Assembly: GCA_024400895.1 (NCBI GenBank)
Contig: JAKSMA010000086.1
Coordinates: forward strand, 1-9,015
Direction of reading: 5' to 3'
Source of the DNA: Muribaculaceae bacterium
GTDB taxonomy: Bacteria > Bacteroidota > Bacteroidia > Bacteroidales > Muribaculaceae
DNA length: 9,015 nt
The notes beneath the pieces are model-generated. The model ran no database searches, had not been told where the DNA came from, and worked only from the letters and a program-made list of their open reading frames with translations. Positions 1 through 6,849 of this stretch are shown piece after piece. A program made the translations under genes and the position numbers. Positions within the stretch are counted from its first letter, which is position 1. Every line of letters begins with the position of its first letter.

Positions 1-201
1 GGCAGGGGTGAGGCGCAGTCGGTCGTACATAGGGTTGCTCACATCCATGCGAGCAAGGTCGCGAGCATTGGCTTCAAGGATGGAAGCCTCGGCGGCTTCG
101 GTGGCATCGGCCAGATGGAGCAGCGTGGCATTTATTTTTTCATCGGAGAGCAGATTGAGCTCACGCGATGCTTGTTTTGCTTTATGGAAAATTTCGTTCA
201 T
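1..201 (-). CDS. proA: Glutamate-5-semialdehyde dehydrogenase (gamma-glutamyl phosphate reductase), N-terminal part
   Basis: ProA reduces gamma-glutamyl phosphate to glutamate-5-semialdehyde with NADPH in the cytoplasm, the second step of proline synthesis. Only the first 67 codons are present; the gene runs off the left edge of the window. The reading frame starts at the ATG at 201 and begins MNEIFHKAKQASRELNLLSD. It continues with an ILEANARDLARMD segment and ends in DRLRLTPA, both of which match the conserved N-terminal helical region of ProA proteins. The catalytic cysteine and the NADPH-binding parts lie outside the window. It sits 93 bp downstream of proB on the same strand, the usual proBA order, so cotranscription is likely. 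No separate promoter is obvious in the gap. The start codon is preceded by an A-rich stretch rather than a clear Shine-Dalgarno sequence, as is normal in Bacteroidota. Confidence 0.9.
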   Translation of the reverse strand, partial: MNEIFHKAKQASRELNLLSDEKINATLLHLADATEAAEASILEANARDLARMDVSNPMYDRLRLTPA

Positions 202-246
202 TTTTTTAAAATCATAGAAAACCTAAAAACCATAGAATTCATAGAG

Positions 247-288
247 CTTCTAATTTCTAATTTCTAATATCTAATATCTAAAATCTAA
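247..288 (-). repeat. Six tandem A/T-rich heptamers between proB and proA
   Basis: Read in the direction of proBA transcription, this block is six head-to-tail 7-mers: TTAGATT, TTAGATA, TTAGATA, TTAGAAA, TTAGAAA, TTAGAAG (consensus TTAGAWN). A short TC run (289-296 on the plus strand) adjoins it, and that run overlaps the proB stop codon. The array is bracketed by an 8-bp inverted repeat, CATAGAAT at 231-238 and ATTCTATG at 297-304, the right arm lying over the last proB codons. Further CATAGAR copies lie at 213-219 and 240-246. The array is not coding. It may be a slippage-prone spacer or an RNA processing or stability element; no function is shown. Confidence 0.85.
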
Positions 289-294
289 TCTCTC

Positions 295-1395
295 TCATTC
301 TATGTAAAGATAATCGTAGTGCACAAGTGGTCGTTTGCCCTTGTGTCCCATCACAGAGCGCGCCTTTTCGGCACTGCAACTCACACGTCCATAGGCAAAT
401 GCCTCGCCGTCGGGAGCCACGATGCGCACGATGTCGTCCTTCTCAAAGTCGCCATCGATTCGGGTCACACCCACAGGCAGCACGCTGGTGGCAGTGGCAG
501 CAGTGAGGGCTTCGTAGGCGCCCTCATTCACATGGATTTCACCCTTGGCAAAACCTTCGCTGTGGGCAATCCACTTTTTCATGCCGCTGGCTGGATGCTC
601 GGCAGCGTGGAATAGTGTGAACGGCACTTCGCGACTTCCGCTGGTCACATCCAGCAATATGCTTTCGCGCTTGCCGTTGGCGATAATCACATCGCACCCC
701 TCGTCGGCCACCTTTTGGGCAATATGATACTTTGTGCTCATGCCGCCACGACCGAAACTCGACTTCTGTTTTTGAATAAACGAGCTGGCATCGAGCGATT
801 GCGAGCCTACAATATCTGTAATCACTTTCGATTCGGCCAGGGCGGGGTTGCCGTCGTACACGCCGTCGATATTACTCAGAATCACAAGCGCTTGGCTCTC
901 CATCATGGTGGCAATCAGACCAGAAAGCTCATCGTTGTCGGTAAACATGAGCTCGGTCACCGATATGGTGTCGTTTTCGTTTACGATAGGAACCACACCG
1001 TGGGCGAGCATAGTGTTCATGCAATGGCGCTGATTGAGGTAGTGGTCGCGTGTGGCGAAACTCTCCTTTGTGGTGAGCACCTGTCCACAAGTGAGTCCGC
1101 GGTCGCTGAAAAAGTCGTAGTATCGATTGATGAGTCGCACCTGTCCCACGGCCGAAAAGAGCATACGCTCGCTCACGGCATCGAGGTTTTCCACCCCTTG
1201 TCGTCGCATCAGGCTTCGGCCAGCTGCCACAGCGCCACTCGACACCAGAATCACCTCCACGCCCTGTTGGCGCAAAAGAGCCACTTGATCGACGATAGCG
1301 CTCATGCGGGTCACATCGAGAGTGCCGTCGGGGCGTGTGAGCACATTGCTGCCAATCTTCACGGTGATGCGTCGGTATTTCTTTTGTTGAGTCAT
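295..1395 (-). CDS. proB: Glutamate 5-kinase with C-terminal PUA domain
   Basis: ProB phosphorylates L-glutamate with ATP to gamma-glutamyl phosphate, the first and normally proline-inhibited step of proline synthesis, in the cytoplasm. The 366 residues match the usual length (E. coli ProB has 367). The amino acid kinase domain covers about residues 8-255, with the nucleotide-binding KIGSNVLT (13-20), VSSGAVAAGR (51-60), the glutamate-site NENDTIS (139-145), SNIDGVYDGNP (174-184) and the glycine-rich FGRGGMSTK (214-222). A PUA domain follows at about 280-360, including the VNEGAYEAL and GRVSCSAEKA segments. The start at 1395 places KIGSN at the normal distance from the N terminus, and a TAnnTTTG box lies just upstream. 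proA follows 93 bp downstream. The gene is G+C-rich compared with the SusC/SusD pair. I see no missing catalytic residue or frameshift. Confidence 0.97.
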   Translation of the reverse strand: MTQQKKYRRITVKIGSNVLTRPDGTLDVTRMSAIVDQVALLRQQGVEVILVSSGAVAAGRSLMRRQGVENLDAVSERMLFSAVGQVRLINRYYDFFSDRGLTCGQVLTTKESFATRDHYLNQRHCMNTMLAHGVVPIVNENDTISVTELMFTDNDELSGLIATMMESQALVILSNIDGVYDGNPALAESKVITDIVGSQSLDASSFIQKQKSSFGRGGMSTKYHIAQKVADEGCDVIIANGKRESILLDVTSGSREVPFTLFHAAEHPASGMKKWIAHSEGFAKGEIHVNEGAYEALTAATATSVLPVGVTRIDGDFEKDDIVRIVAPDGEAFAYGRVSCSAEKARSVMGHKGKRPLVHYDYLYIE

Positions 1396-1415
1396 ATTCG
1401 TTGCATTAATTGCGG

Positions 1416-1446
1416 CAAAATTACAAAAAAATATCTAATTGATATT
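1416..1446 (-). promoter_or_regulatory. Probable proB promoter with overlapping inverted repeat
   Basis: On the minus strand TAATTTTG (1423-1416) is a perfect match to the Bacteroidota -7 box TAnnTTTG. It would start transcription near 1410 and give a leader of about 15 nt to the proB ATG. No convincing TTTG -33 box is seen. Just upstream, AATATC (1430-1435) and GATATT (1441-1446) form a 6-bp inverted repeat with a 5-nt spacer, centred near -28, where a repressor would block RNA polymerase. The -7 box is well supported by consensus; the operator role is inference in A/T-rich DNA. Confidence 0.5.
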
Positions 1447-1482
1447 GGATGAATTATCTGTCACCTCAAGTTTATGATAAAA

Positions 1483-1510
1483 ATTGATACAAAATTTTGC
1501 ATAAATCAAT
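1483..1510. promoter_or_regulatory. Nested inverted repeats upstream of the susC promoter
   Basis: ATTGAT (1483-1488) and ATCAAT (1505-1510) are perfect inverted arms, and between them lies the 10-bp perfect palindrome CAAAATTTTG (1490-1499). The centre is roughly 70 bp upstream of the predicted susC transcription start, a position typical of an activator site. The DNA is very A/T-rich, so chance symmetry is a real alternative. No regulator gene lies in the window to pair with it. Confidence 0.3.
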
Positions 1511-1527
1511 AAATACCCGTCAAGATA

Positions 1528-1559
1528 TTTGGTGAATTGAATTTTTTTCGCAAACTTTG
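1528..1559 (+). promoter_or_regulatory. Probable promoter of the susCD operon
   Basis: TTTG (1528-1531) and AAACTTTG (1552-1559), separated by 20 bp, resemble the Bacteroidota -33 TTTG and -7 TAnnTTTG elements, with one mismatch in the -7 box (A for the first T). Transcription would begin near 1565, leaving a leader of about 115 nt before the susC ATG. The leader contains only a weak 6-bp stem (TTACCC 1583-1588 with GGGTAA 1617-1622) and a T7 run at 1641-1647. The rest of the region between proB and susC (1396-1678) holds no coding sequence that I can support. Confidence 0.45.
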
Positions 1560-1678
1560 TTTATTAATTTACTGAATTGTGTTTACCCTGAAAAACCAGA
1601 AGTAGACAGAGCAAACGGGTAATTCATATTTTAATAATAATTTTTTTAACTAAAATCATTAACAAAAACTACAAGCGT

Positions 1679-4600
1679 ATGAAAAGACAGCTTGCTCTTT
1701 TAGGAGCACTCTTTCTGACATGTGGTTCGGTGGGAACTATCGTGAATGCGGCTCCCGCGCCACAAGTTGCAGCGTCAAGCGCAACAGCGATTGTGAAAGG
1801 TACTGTTGTTGATGAAAAGGGGGAACCCGTCATTGGCGCAAGTATCCAAGAAGTAGGCACCACCAGAGGTACCACTACCGACGTGAATGGTAAATTCTCG
1901 TTAAGAGCTGGTGCAGGTGCTAAACTCCAAATCTCTTACATCGGTTACAAGACTCAAAATGTGAAGGCTACCGATGGTATGACAGTGAAATTGGCAACCG
2001 ACAACGCACTTCTCGACGAAGTGGTGGTTGTAGGTTATGGTCAACAGAAGAAAGTGAACCTCACCGGTGCAGTTTCTAACGTAGACGTTGACAAAGCACT
2101 CTCTTCACGTCCAGTTCAAGACATTGACAAGGCACTTCAAGGCGCAGTTCCTGGCTTGTCAGTCATCAATTCAAGTGGTGATATCGACGATAACCCAACT
2201 ATGCGTATTCGCGGTATGGGTACTTTGAGCAATAGTGGTGCAAGTAATCCATATATCATTGTTGATGGTATTCCTATGGACGACATCTCTCTCCTTAACC
2301 CTAACGACATCAAATCAATCTCGGTATTGAAAGATGCTTCTGCTTCTTCAATCTATGGCGCACGTGCTGCATTCGGTGTGATTATCATCACCACCAAGGG
2401 GGGCGAAAAGGGTGAAAAGGTAAGAGTTCGCTACGATAATAACTTTGCTTGGGAACAACCCACCTATTTGGCAAAATACCCAACAACTGTTACTCAAATC
2501 GAAGCAGCACTTGAAGCTTACAAAAACTCAAACACCATGAACCCAGAAGTGTTTGGTCAGTATTTTGAAGAAATGCTTCCAAAAGCTAAATTGTGGGCAC
2601 AACAGAATAGTGGCAAACTCGGTTACGGTGAAATGCGTAAATACGTAGACGACAGCAACGTGGGTGACTACTATGTGGATCCTGTTACAAATCACATGTT
2701 CTTCTATGGTGACTGGGATGTGACTGGTATCATGTTTAAAGACTGGGCTCCTTCACAAAACCACAACTTGAGTGTTCAAGGTTCAACAGAACGTACACAA
2801 TTTTATGCAAGTTTCGGTTACAATGACAAGACCGGTATCATGGCGTTCAACCCCGACAAGCGTCGCAAATACAGTGCGGTGGCGAACTTGACTGTGAATG
2901 TGACCGACTGGTTGCAAGCTGGTGTACGTTTTAACTATGGCAACAAGCGCTATCAAACCGCAAATACAGGCCGCTACACTTACCAATACATGTGGCGTTG
3001 GGGTTCTTATTTTCCTTATGGAACAATCGACGGCGTGGATGTTCGCAACGATATCCTTTATCGTAAGCAAGCTCCAATGTCGACCTTTAATACTTACAAC
3101 ACTCGCATTACCGGTTTCTTGAAAGCCAACATCACAAAGGAAATCACGTTGAATGCCGACTATACTTATTCTGTTAATAACTTCGACAAGACAGCTTCTA
3201 CAGCTCCTGTTTTTGGTTACAACACATGGTCAAGCACATTCACTGATCCAACCCTCCTTTCAAGCAGCACAAGCGTAACAAAAGATAATTCAAAGCGCAC
3301 AAACTGGATTTTCAATGCTTATGCAAACTGGGCAAAATCATTCAATGAAGCACACAACCTCAATGTGATGGTGGGTGCTAATGCAGAAGGTGTAGAAAGA
3401 CAATGGCAAACCGTTTCACGTCAAAACCTTTATGATGTGAATCTTCCAGAAATCAACCTCGCAGACGGTACAATCACTACCAATTCAACTCATGGCCACA
3501 ACTCTAACTGTGGTTACTTTGGCCGTATCAACTACGACTACAAGGGTATCTATCTCCTTGAATTGAATGGCCGTTACGACGGTTCTTCTCGCTTCCCTAA
3601 GGGTGACCAATGGGCGTTCTTCCCTTCTGGCTCAATCGGCTATCGCTTCACTCAAGAAACTTACTGGGATAAGCTCCGCGCAGTAGTAAGTAATGGTAAG
3701 CTTCGTGCTTCTTATGGTGAAATTGGTAACGAAGCAGTGGGTGACGACATGTTTGTTGAAACCGTTACAAGAACTGCTGATGGCAACGTAAACTGGTTGT
3801 CAGATGCAGGTACAAAGGTTTCTCAACAAGAACTTGCCAAATTTGTGTCAAAATCACTTACTTGGGAAACTATTCGCACTCTCAACATTGGTATTGACCT
3901 CGGTTTCCTTAACGACCAATTCAACTTGACATTCGACTGGTATCAACGCACAAATGCAAACATGCTCGCTCCTGGTAAGGTGATGCCTGCAGTGCTTGGT
4001 ACAGGTGCTCCTTACACCAACGCTGGTTCACTCCGCACTCGTGGTTGGGAACTTTCTTTGAGCTGGCGTAAGCAAATCACCAAAGACCTCGGTCTGTATG
4101 CAAACTTCAATATTGGCGACAGCAAGTCGGTGATTACAAAGTGGACCGACGACAGTCGTTTGCTTAACACTAACTACAGTGGTAAGAACTATGGTGATAT
4201 CTGGGGCTTCGAAACCGACCGCTATTTCACTGAAGCTGACTTCACAGGCAAGAACGAAGATGGTAGCTGGGCTTACAAAGACGGCGTAGCTTCTCAAAAG
4301 GGTCTTGAAACAGGTAACTTCCACTATGGTCCTGGTGATGTTAAGTTCAAGGACCTCAACGGCGACGGCAAGATTGACGGCGGTAAGGGTACTGCTGAAG
4401 ATCATGGCGACTTGAAGGTGATAGGTAACACACTTCCTCGTTACGAATATAGCTTCCACGTTGGTGGTACTTACAAGGGTATCGACCTTGACTTATTCTT
4501 CCAAGGCGTTGGCAAGCACGATGTTTGGACTCAATCTCCATTCATCATCCCTATGATGAACGGTCAGGTTATCTACGACCACCAATTGAGCTACAACTCA

Positions 4601-5008
4601 CTTGATGCAACTACTGGTAAATACAATGTAGACCAAAGCAATGAATTCCCACGTTTGTGGCCAGGTAACGCAGGTAAGGGTACTGTCACAGTTCTCGACA
4701 ATGGTTGCAACAGCTTCTATCCACAATCACGTTACATTGTTCATATGTCATATCTTCGTTTGAAGAACATCACCATTGGTTATACACTTCCTCATGCTTT
4801 GACAAGAAAGGCTTACTTGGAAAAGGTTCGCGTTTACTTCAGTACAACCAACCCAATAACCATTACTCGTGGCTACAATGCTCCAATCGACCCAGAAGTT
4901 AACACCGACGAACGCCGTGATGCAAGCTATCAGGCATCTTATTCAACTTGGGGTCGTGTAACTCCAATCAACCGCTCTGTATCGTTTGGTGTACAAGTGA
5001 CATTCTAA
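1679..5008 (+). CDS. SusC/RagA-family TonB-linked outer membrane transporter
   Basis: This is the outer-membrane barrel half of a SusCD importer, which brings a ligand captured by SusD into the periplasm using TonB energy. The 1109-residue protein has a signal peptide (MKRQLALLGALFL..., likely cleaved after about residue 24, VNA). A carboxypeptidase-regulatory-like beta-sandwich follows at about 38-107. The TonB box-like DEVVVVGYG is at 113-121 and the plug domain at about 122-243. The plug contains the SusC signature NPNDIKSISVLKDASASSIY (208-227) followed by GARAAFGVIIITTKGG. The beta-barrel runs to a terminal phenylalanine (GVQVTF), the usual assembly signal. A calcium-loop-like DLNGDGKID lies at 892-900. 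There is no N-terminal STN domain, so direct control of an anti-sigma factor is unlikely. The gene ends in a double stop (TAATAA) that abuts the SusD frame. Codons favour AAC, TTC, CGT/CGC and GGT, which fits high expression. The ligand is unknown. Confidence 0.97.
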   Translation: MKRQLALLGALFLTCGSVGTIVNAAPAPQVAASSATAIVKGTVVDEKGEPVIGASIQEVGTTRGTTTDVNGKFSLRAGAGAKLQISYIGYKTQNVKATDGMTVKLATDNALLDEVVVVGYGQQKKVNLTGAVSNVDVDKALSSRPVQDIDKALQGAVPGLSVINSSGDIDDNPTMRIRGMGTLSNSGASNPYIIVDGIPMDDISLLNPNDIKSISVLKDASASSIYGARAAFGVIIITTKGGEKGEKVRVRYDNNFAWEQPTYLAKYPTTVTQIEAALEAYKNSNTMNPEVFGQYFEEMLPKAKLWAQQNSGKLGYGEMRKYVDDSNVGDYYVDPVTNHMFFYGDWDVTGIMFKDWAPSQNHNLSVQGSTERTQFYASFGYNDKTGIMAFNPDKRRKYSAVANLTVNVTDWLQAGVRFNYGNKRYQTANTGRYTYQYMWRWGSYFPYGTIDGVDVRNDILYRKQAPMSTFNTYNTRITGFLKANITKEITLNADYTYSVNNFDKTASTAPVFGYNTWSSTFTDPTLLSSSTSVTKDNSKRTNWIFNAYANWAKSFNEAHNLNVMVGANAEGVERQWQTVSRQNLYDVNLPEINLADGTITTNSTHGHNSNCGYFGRINYDYKGIYLLELNGRYDGSSRFPKGDQWAFFPSGSIGYRFTQETYWDKLRAVVSNGKLRASYGEIGNEAVGDDMFVETVTRTADGNVNWLSDAGTKVSQQELAKFVSKSLTWETIRTLNIGIDLGFLNDQFNLTFDWYQRTNANMLAPGKVMPAVLGTGAPYTNAGSLRTRGWELSLSWRKQITKDLGLYANFNIGDSKSVITKWTDDSRLLNTNYSGKNYGDIWGFETDRYFTEADFTGKNEDGSWAYKDGVASQKGLETGNFHYGPGDVKFKDLNGDGKIDGGKGTAEDHGDLKVIGNTLPRYEYSFHVGGTYKGIDLDLFFQGVGKHDVWTQSPFIIPMMNGQVIYDHQLSYNSLDATTGKYNVDQSNEFPRLWPGNAGKGTVTVLDNGCNSFYPQSRYIVHMSYLRLKNITIGYTLPHALTRKAYLEKVRVYFSTTNPITITRGYNAPIDPEVNTDERRDASYQASYSTWGRVTPINRSVSFGVQVTF

Positions 5009-5011
5009 TAA

Positions 5012-6739
5012 ATGACAATTAAAATGATTAAAACTATGAAATTTAAATATTTAATCGGTATATTTGCTTTGTCACTTACTATGGTGAGTTGCAATGACTT
5101 GCTCGACAAGGACCCACTTGACAAGCAAACAAACAGCCCTGCATACTGGAGTACAGAAAGTAATGTGCAGGCTCAAGTAAATAAATTTTACGAAGAGTTC
5201 CCTGGTTATGGTCCAACTGATGGTCAATTCTATTTCAAATCATTAAGCGATGACCAAGTGCATGGTGAAACTTTCCAAAACTGGAAGTTTGTGAATGTTC
5301 CTGCTTCTAGTAGCGATTGGAATGGGAAATATACAGAAATTCGTCGAGCCAACTCTATCATTGCTGGTGTGAACGGTTCTTCATTGAGCGAAGCTAAAAA
5401 GGCTCATTACATGGGTATCGCTCGCATGATGCGCGGTTACTTCTACTATAAGTTGGTTCGTTGCTTCGGTGATGTTGTCTACACCGACAAGGTGCTTGAC
5501 CTTACCGACGAAAACATTCTTTACGGCCCAAGAAAAGACCGTGATGAAGTGATGGACAAAGTGCTTGACGACCTCAACTACGCTGTTAAAAATATTGAAG
5601 AGTCATCTTCAAAGGTGGCTTTCTCTCGCGCAATGGCTCAAGCTCTCAAAGCCGACGTTTGCCTTTGGGAAGGTACTTTCCGTAAATATCGCAATGCTGA
5701 AGAAAACGGCAAGGGCCCTGATGCTGCTGGTTCTCAAAAATTCTTAAACGCTTGTGTTGATGCATGTAACTACATCATGGGCAAGGGTTACAAGTTGAAT
5801 AACGACTATCATGCTAACTATATTTCTGAATCATTGGCAAGCAACCCTGAAATGATTCTCTACAAGCAATATGTGAAAGACTACTACATGCACTCTCTTA
5901 TCGACTATACAGCTTCTTCAACAGAAATCTATGGCATGACTAAGGATGCATTTGATTCTTACCTCTTCCTCGATGGTAAGCCAGCAGCGCTCACATCAGA
6001 AAACACTAAGCAAATTGCTGAAGTTGACGCTAATGGAGAAATGAACATTTCTAAGATGCTCGCTATTCGCGACAAGCGTTTGTCGGCTACTACCGACTCA
6101 ATTATTTACTATACTCACCGTGAATGGAAGCGTGCTGGTTCAATGCAAATGCACTCTTCTACTGGTTATGGTGTATGCAAATACGATAACATCACCTTCC
6201 CTGTAACTTATCGCACAGTAAGCTACAAGAGCTACAACGACGCTCCTGTTTTCTGGTTGGCAGTTGTATATTTGAACTATGCTGAAGCTAAGGCTGAACT
6301 CGGCACACTCACTGAAGAAGACCTCAACCTGACAGTGAACTTGCTCCTCAAGCGTGCAGGCCTTCCTCCAATGACCAAGGATGTTGGTTTCCACGATCCA
6401 GCTAACGACATGAACGTTAGTGATTTGCTTTGGGAAATCCGTCGTTGCCGTCGTTGCGAATTGATGTTTGATAACGATTTTCGCTATTGGGACCTTATCC
6501 GTTGGCATCAACTCGACAAGCTCGACACAAAGAAGAATCCAGACATTCAACTTGGTGCTGATATTGCTAACGAGCCTAACCCAGCTATCAAGGCTGAACA
6601 CACTAAGGGTGGCTCTACCTACTATGATGCATCTCAAGGTGGTCAGATTCGCGAGTATAATGTTAAGCATTATCTCTACCCAATTCCTTCTGGTCAAATT
6701 AGTTTGAACCCACAATTAGGTCAAAACAAGGGTTGGTAA
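5012..6739 (+). CDS. SusD/RagB-family nutrient-binding outer membrane lipoprotein
   Basis: This is the surface lipoprotein lid that binds ligand and closes over the SusC barrel. Counting from the first ATG it has 575 residues. A lipoprotein signal peptide ends in the lipobox SLTMVSC with the lipidated cysteine at 27, followed by the acidic NDLLDKD, consistent with surface export. The SusD N-terminal region includes WNGKYTEIRRANSII (103-117) and a TPR-like ARMMRGYFYYKLVRCFGDVVY (137-157). The C-terminal SusD domain includes EIRRCRRCELMF and FRYWDLIRW (about 474-498) and the family ending YPIPSGQISLNPQLGQNKGW. The two cysteines in the RRCRRCEL stretch replace residues that are more often acidic or aliphatic in relatives. 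In-frame ATGs at 5024 and 5036 are possible starts; the one at 5036 gives a more standard 19-residue signal peptide. The start lies 3 to 27 bp after the susC stop, so the two genes are cotranscribed. Confidence 0.95.
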   Translation: MTIKMIKTMKFKYLIGIFALSLTMVSCNDLLDKDPLDKQTNSPAYWSTESNVQAQVNKFYEEFPGYGPTDGQFYFKSLSDDQVHGETFQNWKFVNVPASSSDWNGKYTEIRRANSIIAGVNGSSLSEAKKAHYMGIARMMRGYFYYKLVRCFGDVVYTDKVLDLTDENILYGPRKDRDEVMDKVLDDLNYAVKNIEESSSKVAFSRAMAQALKADVCLWEGTFRKYRNAEENGKGPDAAGSQKFLNACVDACNYIMGKGYKLNNDYHANYISESLASNPEMILYKQYVKDYYMHSLIDYTASSTEIYGMTKDAFDSYLFLDGKPAALTSENTKQIAEVDANGEMNISKMLAIRDKRLSATTDSIIYYTHREWKRAGSMQMHSSTGYGVCKYDNITFPVTYRTVSYKSYNDAPVFWLAVVYLNYAEAKAELGTLTEEDLNLTVNLLLKRAGLPPMTKDVGFHDPANDMNVSDLLWEIRRCRRCELMFDNDFRYWDLIRWHQLDKLDTKKNPDIQLGADIANEPNPAIKAEHTKGGSTYYDASQGGQIREYNVKHYLYPIPSGQISLNPQLGQNKGW

Positions 6740-6751
6740 ACCAATGCTCCT

Positions 6752-6774
6752 ATCGCAAAATTAATTTGAGCGAT
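6752..6774 (+). other. Short inverted repeat after the SusD gene
   Basis: ATCGC (6752-6756) and GCGAT (6770-6774) are inverted arms around a palindromic AAATTAATTT core. The last two bases overlap the first two of the larger terminator stem, so the two hairpins compete only at their junction. It may add to 3'-end stability of the susCD transcript; no function is shown. Confidence 0.35.
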
Positions 6775-6825
6775 AAATAAGAAATGAGGCTGTAAGCAAA
6801 ACTTGCAGCCTCATTTCTTATTTAT
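6773..6825. terminator. Long hairpin, probable bidirectional terminator
   Basis: The arms 6773-6796 and 6802-6825 pair over 24 bp around a 5-nt CAAAA loop, with a single G-T wobble in the RNA. It starts 33 bp after the SusD stop and ends 24 bp before the stop of the convergent phosphoesterase gene. The arm ends are A/T-rich (ATAAATAAGAAAT and its complement), giving T-rich RNA on the exit side in both directions, although no separate T tract follows. It is the only strong terminator-like structure between the convergent genes, so it very likely serves both transcripts. Confidence 0.8.
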
Positions 6826-6849
6826 GTGTAGTATTGGGTTTGTGGATTG

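Noticed and set aside
8..217. A 69-codon open frame on the plus strand
   Set aside because: It is antisense to proA, whose N terminus is clearly conserved on the minus strand.
715..1452. A 245-codon open frame on the plus strand
   Set aside because: It lies antisense to the well-conserved proB. Its histidine- and alanine-rich translation resembles no protein I know and reflects the G+C-rich complement of proB codons.
1514..1621. A 7-bp inverted repeat TACCCGT (1514-1520) and ACGGGTA (1615-1621)
   Set aside because: The arms are about 95 bp apart and one lies upstream of the predicted transcription start, so they would not fold in one RNA; probably chance.
1583..1622. A leader hairpin (TTACCC with GGGTAA) followed by a T run, as an attenuator
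   Set aside because: The stem is only 6 bp with a 28-nt loop and the T run starts 19 nt after it, too far for intrinsic termination.
4028..4459. A 143-codon open frame on the minus strand
   Set aside because: It is antisense to the conserved SusC barrel region and its translation shows no family motif.
6140..6715. A 191-codon open frame on the minus strand
   Set aside because: It is fully antisense to the conserved SusD C-terminal region, has no recognisable domain, and no promoter of its own.
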